Part shown: positions 36,645 to 43,800 of the stretch, in pieces
How positions within the stretch are numbered: the stretch's first letter is position 1
Layout of the letters: every line of letters begins with the position of its first letter
Assembly: GCA_903885605.1 (NCBI GenBank)
Contig: CAISJD010000107.1
Location: 1-43,800 of the forward strand
Source: an uncultured Chthonomonas sp.
GTDB lineage: Bacteria; Armatimonadota; Chthonomonadetes; Chthonomonadales; CAJBBX01
Reading direction: 5' to 3'
Length of the DNA stretch: 43,800 nucleotides
Notes under the pieces: generated by a model
Databases searched by the model: none
What the model saw: only the letters and a program-made list of their open reading frames with translations
Told to the model about the DNA's origin: nothing
Position numbers and translations under genes: made by a program

Positions 36645-38549
36645 TCAGTTCCCTCCCCCGGCCATGGCGAACTCGATGTGCCGGGCGCTGGGCCGGCACT
36701 CGGTGTGCGCCAGAGCGCCCACATCCTCCGCGACGATGGCATCCACCATGGCGTCGAACTGGTCCAACGTCCATCCGGCCACGTTGATCGCACGGGGCGG
36801 GCAGACGGCGGCACAGGCTCCGCATCCGACGCACATGGCCGGGTTCACGACCGCGCGGCGGACGGTCGCGCCCGCCTCAACGGCATCGGCCATCGTGAGC
36901 GCGCCTTTGTACTCGCACTCGGCCAGGCACTTCTCGCAGCCGTCGCAGCGCTGGGGGTCCACCACGGCCACGAACGGGTCCAGTTCGATGGTCGGGTTGG
37001 CCAGCAGGATCGCGGCCTTCACCGCCGCAGTCTGAGCGGCCGTGCAGGCCTCGTTGATATCCATCGGCCCCTGGCAGGCGCCGGCCAGCAGGATGCCGGC
37101 GACGCCCATCTCCACGGGCCGGAGCTTGGGATGGACCTCTTGCAGGAAGCGGTCAGTTCCAACAGGCAGCTTCCGCAGGTCGATGAGGCTTGCGATGTCG
37201 CGGGGGACCATGCCGGTGGCCAGGACGACCAGATCCACTGGGATCTCCAACTCCTCGCCCCATGTGAGGATATCGCGGGTGGTGACGACGCCCGCGCACT
37301 TCGCGTCTTTCGACGCGGCGAAGGTGGGCGGCTCCTCGTCCGGGAAGCGGAGGAAGAGAGCACCGGCGCGGGAGGCCTCCTCGTAGATGGCCTCGTGCCC
37401 ACGGCCGTAAGTGCGAATGTCCTTGTGCAGGTCGTAGACGTTCACGTCCGGGAACCGCGCCTGCACCTGCCGGATCGTATGGAGCGTGGCGGCGCAGCAG
37501 GTGCGCGAGCAGTAGTCGTTCACTTTTCCGTCGGGCTGCGGAGGGTGCACGCCGTCGATCTGGCGCGAACCGACGCAGTGGATGAAGGCGATGCTCCGAA
37601 CCGGCTTGCCCTGGTAGGCGAGGCCGGACTGCGAGGCCGGGCACTGCCGGAGCGCGGATTGGAAGTCGGGAAGCGTGACGACGGCCGGCGACTGGCCGAA
37701 CCCGTGTTCGCCTTGCGCGGGCCGGTAGTGGTCGAAGCCGGTGGCGATGACGACGGCGCCCGCGCGAACGACGTGGTCCGGATCCTGGGCGGCGGCTGCC
37801 GTCGCGCGGACCGTCACGGTGAACTTGCCGACATGCCCGTCCAGCCCGACCACCTCGCTGCCCAGGCGGACAGCGACCTTGGGGTGGCACTGCACCTGCC
37901 GCGTGAGATTCTGCACTAGATCGGCTCCGCTCTCCTCGGTGGGGTAGACGCGGTCCAGGTCGGCGACACGGCCCCCCAGGGCGCTCGCCTTCTCCACCAG
38001 CGTGACGCCCAGGCCTCGCCCGGCCAGCGCCGCCGCTGCGGACATGCCTGCCACGCCTCCGCCGACCACCACGACGTGGGGCTCAACGCCTACCTTGATG
38101 GGGAAGAGTTCGTCCTGCCGAACCACCTTCTCGACGCCGGCGGCGACCAGGCGGACGGCCTTGCGGGTGGCTCCCTCGTGGTCGCCCTTGTGGACCCAGC
38201 TGGCCTGCTCCCGGATGTTCACGTGCTCGAACAGGTATGGGTTCAGGCCCGCGCGCTGGAGCGCCTTGCGGAACGTGAGCTCGTGCAGCGTGGGCGAGCA
38301 CGCCGCGACGACGACGCGGTTGATGTGGTTCGCCTTGATGTCGTCGATGATAAGCGCCTGGCCGGGGTCGGAGCACATGAACATATAGTCGTTGGAAACG
38401 GCCACGTTCGGGTGCGCCGCGAGTTCGGCGGCTACGGCCTTGGTATCGATGATGTCCGAGATGTTGCCGCCGCAGTGGCAGACATAGACGCCGACGCGGA
38501 TCGGGTCGCCGCTCGGTACCGGCGCACTGGTGGGGCTGGCCTCTGTCAT
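36645..38549 (-). CDS. HdrA-like flavoprotein, full-length (QmoB/HdrA role)
   Basis: A 634-residue HdrA. The N-terminal VGVYVCHCGGNISDIID and NDYMFMCSDPGQ motifs of HdrA are present, then the FAD site VVVVGGGVAGMSAA, the Cys-rich insertion FIHCVGSRQ...CSRTCC, and at the C-terminus two [4Fe-4S] ferredoxin motifs (CDGCEKCLAECEYKG and CVGCGACAAVCPPRAI). Qmo complexes have HdrA fused to an MvhD-like domain as QmoB; here the MvhD domain is a separate gene (39881-40279). The start overlaps the stop of the shorter HdrA paralogue (ATGA). It is expected to be a cytoplasmic flavin/iron-sulfur electron carrier. Confidence 0.9.
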   Translation of the reverse strand: MTEASPTSAPVPSGDPIRVGVYVCHCGGNISDIIDTKAVAAELAAHPNVAVSNDYMFMCSDPGQALIIDDIKANHINRVVVAACSPTLHELTFRKALQRAGLNPYLFEHVNIREQASWVHKGDHEGATRKAVRLVAAGVEKVVRQDELFPIKVGVEPHVVVVGGGVAGMSAAAALAGRGLGVTLVEKASALGGRVADLDRVYPTEESGADLVQNLTRQVQCHPKVAVRLGSEVVGLDGHVGKFTVTVRATAAAAQDPDHVVRAGAVVIATGFDHYRPAQGEHGFGQSPAVVTLPDFQSALRQCPASQSGLAYQGKPVRSIAFIHCVGSRQIDGVHPPQPDGKVNDYCSRTCCAATLHTIRQVQARFPDVNVYDLHKDIRTYGRGHEAIYEEASRAGALFLRFPDEEPPTFAASKDAKCAGVVTTRDILTWGEELEIPVDLVVLATGMVPRDIASLIDLRKLPVGTDRFLQEVHPKLRPVEMGVAGILLAGACQGPMDINEACTAAQTAAVKAAILLANPTIELDPFVAVVDPQRCDGCEKCLAECEYKGALTMADAVEAGATVRRAVVNPAMCVGCGACAAVCPPRAINVAGWTLDQFDAMVDAIVAEDVGALAHTECRPSARHIEFAMAGGGN

Positions 38550-39868
38550 GGCAGGTGTCCCGCGGGTGTCGGCTGCGTCCGGGCCAGGTAGTTGCCGGCA
38601 GCCATGGCCGCGGCGCCGGCATCGGTGATGGCGTCCACGATGTCCTTCGGACCGGTGGCAGTGCCTGCGGCAAAGACGCCGTCGATGGTGGTCAGGGCCG
38701 GGTTCAGCTTCATGCTTGGGCTCTTCAGGAACCCATCGGTATCGGCCTCGACAGCGATGAGGCCGCCCTGGCTCGGCTTCCACGCTGGAACCATGCCCAA
38801 CGAGAGCACTACCAGGTCGTGCTGCACCTCCTCGGGCCCGGTGCCGGCCTCCTGCCGCTCGATGCGAAGGATCGGGTTGTGGCTCTCGTCCTCCGAGATG
38901 CGTGCGACTTTGGCCTTCACGAACTCGACGCCCATGGCCTTGGCGTTCTGGTAGAACTGCTCGTAGCCCTTGCCGAACGCGCGGATATCCATGTAGTAGA
39001 TCGTGATGTCCGCGATGGGCAGCGAGCCGGAGAGCAGCATGGCCTGCTTGATGGCATACATGCAGCAGACCCGCGAGCAGTAGGGCACGCCGAGGCTCTT
39101 GTCGCGGGAGCCGGCGCACTGCACGTAGGCGATGGACGAGGGCGTCTGGCCGTCCGAGGGGCGCATGACGCCGCCGTAGGGGCCGTGCGGGGCCAGGAGG
39201 CGCTCCATCTGCAACGGCGACAGCACGTTCGGGTAGGCGCCGCCGCCGTACTGGGGCTTGGCATCCATGGGTGTCAGCTCAAACCCGGTGGCGAGGATAA
39301 CGGCGCCGGCATCGACCTCGACCTTCTTCGGCTCCTGCAGGAAGTTGATGCACTGCGTGGGACACGCCTTCGCGCAGGCTCCGCAGAGCAGGCAGTTGTC
39401 GGCGTCGAGCACCGGGTACTGCGGTATGGCGTTGGTGAACGGGATCGAGATGGCCTTCTTGGCGCCCAGGCCGTGGTCGAAATCGTCCTCCAGGAAGACC
39501 GTGCAGGCCTCCTCGCACCGCTTGCAGCCGATGCACTGGTCCTCTTCAATGAAGCGGGGCTTCTTCGTGATGGAGGCCCGGAACCGGCCGTCGGCCTTCT
39601 CGATGCCGTCCACCTCGGAGAGCGTAAAGAGGTCGATGTTGGCGTGGTGCGCCACGGAGGCCATGCGCGGGGTGGTGATGCAACTCGCGCAGTCGAGGGT
39701 CGGGAAGACCTTGCTCAGGTTGATCATGGTCCCGCCGATGCTCGGCTTACGCTCAACCAGGACAACCGACTTGCCCTGGTCCGCCAGGTCGAGCGACGCC
39801 TGGAGCCCCGCGATCCCTGCGCCGACGACGAGGACGTCGGCCGTGAGTTGCTGAGTGGATGCTGCCAT
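38546..39868 (-). CDS. QmoA/HdrA-like flavoprotein
   Basis: A 440-residue HdrA paralogue without the N-terminal HdrA domain, as in QmoA. The FAD site is VLVVGAGIAGLQASLDLA (GAGIAG at 16-21). Two ferredoxin motifs lie within the first third: CIGCKRCEEACTVF and CLLCGACAKACPTQCI. The phrase LDCASCITTPRM and the Cys pair near YCSRVCCMYAIKQAM are typical for the family. It pairs with the full-length HdrA downstream, as QmoA with QmoB. Confidence 0.9.
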   Translation of the reverse strand: MAASTQQLTADVLVVGAGIAGLQASLDLADQGKSVVLVERKPSIGGTMINLSKVFPTLDCASCITTPRMASVAHHANIDLFTLSEVDGIEKADGRFRASITKKPRFIEEDQCIGCKRCEEACTVFLEDDFDHGLGAKKAISIPFTNAIPQYPVLDADNCLLCGACAKACPTQCINFLQEPKKVEVDAGAVILATGFELTPMDAKPQYGGGAYPNVLSPLQMERLLAPHGPYGGVMRPSDGQTPSSIAYVQCAGSRDKSLGVPYCSRVCCMYAIKQAMLLSGSLPIADITIYYMDIRAFGKGYEQFYQNAKAMGVEFVKAKVARISEDESHNPILRIERQEAGTGPEEVQHDLVVLSLGMVPAWKPSQGGLIAVEADTDGFLKSPSMKLNPALTTIDGVFAAGTATGPKDIVDAITDAGAAAMAAGNYLARTQPTPAGHLP

Positions 39869-39880
39869 GGTGGGCTCCGG

Positions 39881-40279
39881 TCAGGCCGCCTTGGCCTTGA
39901 GGATGTTCTGCTGCATGTCGCGAATCTCCTTGAGGAAGGCCGCCTTGCAGACCGTGCAGATGGTGGTCAGCTTCAGTCGCGAGGTATCGATCCCAAGCTC
40001 CTTCATCCGAGCGTAGACCCGGCCGACGCGCTTGGAGAGGCGCGGGTAGGCGCCTTCGTAGGGGCAGTCCGACCCGCTGCTCATGATGATGATCCCGTCG
40101 ATCCCCTTGGCGAAGCTGTCAAGGTAGAACTCCTCCGGGAACATGACCGGGTCCGGCACCCGCACGATGAAGGTGCCCGGCGAGTATTGCAGCCGGGCTT
40201 GCCCCACGGTGTTAGCGCCGGGGTACGAGCTGATCATGGTGGTGATGATCAGGATTTTCAGGTCGTCCTTTCGGCTCAT
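39881..40279 (-). CDS. MvhD/FlpD-like hydrogenase iron-sulfur subunit domain
   Basis: A 132-residue protein of the MvhD/FlpD family. The typical N-terminal motif with MISSYPGANTVGQARL and RVPDPVMFPEEFYLDSFAKGIDGIIIMSSGSDCPYEG precedes LTTICTVCKAAFLKEI. The Cys residues in SGSDCPY and TICTVCK fit the [2Fe-2S] ligands. In methanogens and Qmo complexes this domain transfers electrons to HdrA; here it is unfused and encoded upstream of the two HdrA-like genes. Confidence 0.85.
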   Translation of the reverse strand: MSRKDDLKILIITTMISSYPGANTVGQARLQYSPGTFIVRVPDPVMFPEEFYLDSFAKGIDGIIIMSSGSDCPYEGAYPRLSKRVGRVYARMKELGIDTSRLKLTTICTVCKAAFLKEIRDMQQNILKAKAA

Positions 40280-40304
40280 CGGTGGCCTTCCGTTGGAGCT
40301 CGCG

Positions 40305-40553
40305 CTACTTGCGGCGGATCACGTAGAGGCTGTCGTAGCCGTCCTTCTCGACGTAGCCGAGGTACTCGTGCCCGGTCTTCTTGCACCAGGCCGGGATGTC
40401 TTCCTGGCTTCCCTTGTCGCCCGACATGATCTCCAGCGTCTGGCCCACCGTCACCCCGCCGATGGCCTTCTTGGCCTCAAGCAGGGGACCGGGGCACGCC
40501 ATGGAGCGGGCATCGACGACCTTGTCCGGAGTGATGTTGCTCAGATCAGCCAT
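40305..40553 (-). CDS. tusA: TusA-like sulfur carrier protein
   Basis: An 82-residue TusA/SirA-family protein with the CPGP motif (DARSMACPGPLLEAKKAI, Cys20 carrying the persulfide), the usual beta-alpha-beta layout and the C-terminal DSLYVIRRK. It is the first gene of the sulfur operon and follows a region with a perfect inverted repeat. TusA donates sulfane sulfur to DsrE-type proteins and other acceptors. With DsrE2 at the other end of the operon it brackets the Qmo-like complex. Confidence 0.92.
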   Translation of the reverse strand: MADLSNITPDKVVDARSMACPGPLLEAKKAIGGVTVGQTLEIMSGDKGSQEDIPAWCKKTGHEYLGYVEKDGYDSLYVIRRK

Positions 40554-40693
40554 TGCAGTTCCCTTTCGTCGGCCGCCATGCGGGATCGCCGGCGCGGCCT
40601 ATCGGTTGCACGGATGACCGCAGACCGGCATCAGCGGAGCGGTCAGGGAGACCCTACTCGCGCGCCGGTTAGCGGTTTCAAGTTCAGGCGTCA

Positions 40694-40715
40694 GTATATC
40701 ACGACTTCGATATAC
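40694..40715. promoter_or_regulatory. perfect inverted repeat upstream of tusA, possible operator
   Basis: GTATATC (40694-40700), eight bases, GATATAC (40709-40715). It lies about 140 bp upstream of the tusA ATG in the gap before the ogt gene. AT-rich arms with this spacing fit sulfur- or metal-responsive ArsR-type repressor sites, though the regulator gene is not in the window. Confidence 0.45.
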
Positions 40716-40782
40716 CGTCAAGGGGTGGTCGAGGGCTGCGAGTGTACTGGGGCCAAAAACAGGCCAGATCGTCAGTCGCGGA

Positions 40783-41313
40783 TCAAGGCGTGAGCGATAG
40801 GCCGGGCAGGCAGCCGCCCTCGAGTTCCAGCAAGAAGCGCTTCCGATCGAGTCCGCCGGCATAGCCCGTGAGATGGCCGCCGGCGCCCACCACGCGGTGG
40901 CACGGGACAATGATGGAGATGGGGTTGCGGCCGTTGGCCAGCCCCACGGCCCGCGACGCGCCGGGATCGCCCAGCCGCCGCGCCAGCTCGCCGTAAGTTA
41001 CAGTGGCGCCGTAGGGGATGCGCCGCAGCTCCGCCCAGACGCGCCTCTGGAACTCCGTCCCCGCAGGCGACAGCGGCAGGTCGAACCGGCGCCTTCCGCC
41101 GCCGAAGTACTCGCCCAGCTGCTCCCCGGCGGCCGCAAAGGGCTCCGCACCATCATCGCGCACCCAGTCGGCGCCGATCTCAGGGCCATGGGCGTGGTCC
41201 GGCATATACAGCCCGGTCAGCGCCGCGCCGTCCGAGGTGAGCAGCAGCTCGCCGATGGGAGAGTTCAGGGTTGTGTAGAGGGTCAAGGGCCAAATCCAAT
41301 CGTGCGCGCTCAA
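40783..41313 (-). CDS. ogt: methylated-DNA-[protein]-cysteine S-methyltransferase (Ogt type)
   Basis: A 176-residue suicide DNA repair enzyme for O6-alkylguanine. The active-site motif IIVPCHRVVG and the winged-helix stretch FQRRVWAELRRIPYGATVTYGELARRLGDPGASRAVGLANGRNPI are complete. The N-terminal part (TTLNSPIGELLLTSDGAALTGL) is the usual Ogt domain. The chosen start is a TTG at 41313; a second TTG nine codons later is possible. It is divergent from the downstream UROD-family gene, with 83 bp between. Confidence 0.92.
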   Translation of the reverse strand: MSAHDWIWPLTLYTTLNSPIGELLLTSDGAALTGLYMPDHAHGPEIGADWVRDDGAEPFAAAGEQLGEYFGGGRRRFDLPLSPAGTEFQRRVWAELRRIPYGATVTYGELARRLGDPGASRAVGLANGRNPISIIVPCHRVVGAGGHLTGYAGGLDRKRFLLELEGGCLPGLSLTP

Positions 41314-41396
41314 CGCCTTGGAGGTTTGGCGTAGTGTGGCACATCGGCGTCAGGCCGCAGGTACCATTCCACCAATCGCCCCTGACGGAGGCCCCG

Positions 41397-42512
41397 ATGA
41401 GCCCCAGACAGCGCGTCCACGCAGCCCTGCGCCGCGAGCCGACGGACCGTGTGCCGATCTTCATGTGGTTCCACCCCGAGACGACGGCCCGGCTGGCCGG
41501 CCTGCTCGACGTGCCGCCGGCCACTGTCGGCGAGGCCATGGGCAATGACGTGACGATGACGTGGGTGAACAACAACTACGCCATGGAGGGCATCGTCCAC
41601 GAGCGCGACGGCGAGGGGCACACCGACGACTGGGGCATCCGCTGGGTGAAGGAGGGTCCGTACAACCAGATTGCCTCCTTTCCACTGGATGGGGCCACCC
41701 GCGAGGAGGTGCTGGCCTACCGGTTCCCCTACCACCGCGAGGAGCGTCTCCTCTCACTGATGGAGCCGGTGGTGGCCCAGGCCGACCGCCTCTTCGTCGG
41801 CTGCGATGTGTCGCCCTGCGTCTTCGAGATGTACTGGCGCCTGCGCGGCCTCGGCGCGGCCGTGGAGGAAGTCGCCGCCGACCCGGACCTCACCGACACG
41901 ATGTACGGCCGGTGCGCCGACTTCGCGGTACGGATGGCCGAGCCGGCTTGTGACCGGTACCCGCTCGACTGGCTCTGGACCGGCGACGACGTAGCCTCGC
42001 AGTCGGGCCTCATCATGAGCCCGCGCTCGTGGCGGAAGCTGGTGAAGCCGCACCTAGCGCGGGTCTTCGAGGTCGGGACAAGCCGCGGCCTGCCCGTGGC
42101 CTACCACTGCTGCGGCGCCCTGCGGCCCATTATCGGCGACCTGGCGGAGATGGGCCTCAGCGTTCTGAACCCCATCCAGCACGGATGCCCGGGCATGGAC
42201 CCGCTGGACCTGAAGCGTGAGTTCGGAGCGCGCCTCACCTTCATGGGTGGCGTCGACACCATGCACCTGCTCCCGCACGGATCTGCCACCGAGGTCGAGC
42301 GCGAGACGGCACGCCTCATCGAGGGCATGACGGCCGACGGCGGCGGCTACATCATCGCCGCATCGCACACGGTGCCTCCCGAAACGCCGACCGACAACAT
42401 CTTCGCCATGTACTCGGCCGCCGGGCTCAGCCGCGAGGCGATCCTGGACGCAGCAGCATCGATCCGCGCACGGCTCAGGCGAAGCGCAGGTGGAAGCGAC
42501 TTCGCGACTTAG
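41397..42512 (+). CDS. URO-D family methyltransferase-like protein
   Basis: A 371-residue URO-D superfamily protein. SPRQRVHAALRREPTDRVPI at the N-terminus, GDDVASQSGLIMSPRSWRKLVKPHLARVF in the middle, YHCCGALRPIIGDLAEMGLSVLNPIQ, GGVDTMHLLPHGSATEV and HTVPPETPTDNIFAM are typical of the MtaA/methylcobamide methyltransferase-like branch. The His-Cys-Cys motif resembles its zinc site, so a corrinoid methyl transfer role is more likely than haem synthesis. Substrate unknown. The ATG at 41397 follows a GGAG sequence. It stands alone on this strand. Confidence 0.82.
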   Translation: MSPRQRVHAALRREPTDRVPIFMWFHPETTARLAGLLDVPPATVGEAMGNDVTMTWVNNNYAMEGIVHERDGEGHTDDWGIRWVKEGPYNQIASFPLDGATREEVLAYRFPYHREERLLSLMEPVVAQADRLFVGCDVSPCVFEMYWRLRGLGAAVEEVAADPDLTDTMYGRCADFAVRMAEPACDRYPLDWLWTGDDVASQSGLIMSPRSWRKLVKPHLARVFEVGTSRGLPVAYHCCGALRPIIGDLAEMGLSVLNPIQHGCPGMDPLDLKREFGARLTFMGGVDTMHLLPHGSATEVERETARLIEGMTADGGGYIIAASHTVPPETPTDNIFAMYSAAGLSREAILDAAASIRARLRRSAGGSDFAT

Positions 42513-42527
42513 GAAGCCGTCGGCTTC
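42513..42527. terminator. small hairpin after the URO-D family gene
   Basis: GAAGCC, GTC loop, GGCTTC directly after the stop codon at 42512. A 6-bp stem without a T-run is a weak terminator; it lies between convergent genes. Confidence 0.3.
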
Positions 42528-42675
42528 ATCGCCTGCGGCCACCCAGATTGAAGACCCCGGACAGCCGCTGTAACAGGCTCTGTGCTTGCGGGTCCGTCGG
42601 CGGGTTGCTGAGGGTCGAGGGCGAGGGCGATGTCTCCGCCACGCCGTGGCTTCTGGCGTCACGGTTATCCGCGAC

Positions 42676-43800
<1,125 letters not shown>

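Noticed and set aside
38555-40429. 624-codon plus-strand frame over the hdrA/mvhD genes
   Set aside because: Antisense to well-conserved flavoprotein genes; no recognisable domain and shadow-type composition.
34583-40553. Dissimilatory sulfate reduction locus
   Set aside because: Only Qmo-like, TusA and DsrE2 genes are present; sat, aprAB and dsrAB are not in the window, so the pathway is not supported.

Overview
The window is high-GC bacterial DNA with dense coding on both strands and many ATGA-type start/stop overlaps. The only phylogenetic marker is the 3' end of rpoC at the right edge, which carries an unusual acidic C-terminal extension. With two UROD-family methyltransferase-like proteins, an N-acetylneuraminate-lyase-like aldolase and a Qmo/Hdr-type sulfur cluster, this suits a poorly cultivated phylum of the Armatimonadota/Hydrogenedentota sort. 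That placement is a guess; no rRNA or tRNA gene was seen.

Positions 1-26,022 form an accessory island whose intact genes all read on the minus strand. A tyrosine recombinase (25,030-26,022) sits at the right end, and a 105-bp inverted copy of its 5' end lies at the left edge. Next to the recombinase are RHH and HTH regulators, a small unknown protein and a RecA-like ATPase with no ordinary start codon. Then come three large overlapping genes: a DUF1998 helicase with a C-terminal nuclease-like domain, an SNF2-type helicase and an Eco57I-like adenine methyltransferase. They resemble the DISARM core (drmA/B, drmD, drmMI). The methyltransferase gene is interrupted, with its frame kept open, by an element in which inverted heptanucleotide minisatellites bracket a four-helix-bundle (23S rRNA intervening-sequence-type) gene with its own Shine-Dalgarno. 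Two further minisatellite blocks lie in the same gene. Downstream are a three-gene set (HEPN-like protein, KGGVGR-variant ParA-like ATPase, P-loop ATPase) that I cannot match to a named defence system, a small unknown gene, an orphan HicB-like antitoxin, a Septu-like PtuA/PtuB pair with an abnormal PtuB tail, a nonsense-interrupted exported-protein fragment and an exported protein of unknown function.

Positions 26,100-43,800 look like ordinary chromosome. NanA-like and UROD-family genes (+) are followed by a bidirectional terminator and a convergent HME-RND metal-efflux operon (CzcC-, CzcB- and CzcA/CusA-like) led by a small Cys/His-rich exported protein. Then comes a seven-gene sulfur operon (-): TusA, MvhD/FlpD-like, two HdrA-like flavoproteins, a small winged-helix-like protein, a QmoC-like HdrC/cytochrome b fusion and DsrE2. 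It looks like a sulfane-sulfur relay coupled to a Qmo-like membrane electron-transfer complex. An Ogt methyltransferase, a second UROD-family gene and partial rpoC close the window.

The most interesting parts are the intron-like minisatellite/four-helix-bundle element in the methyltransferase gene and the HEPN-KGGVGR-P-loop triad.
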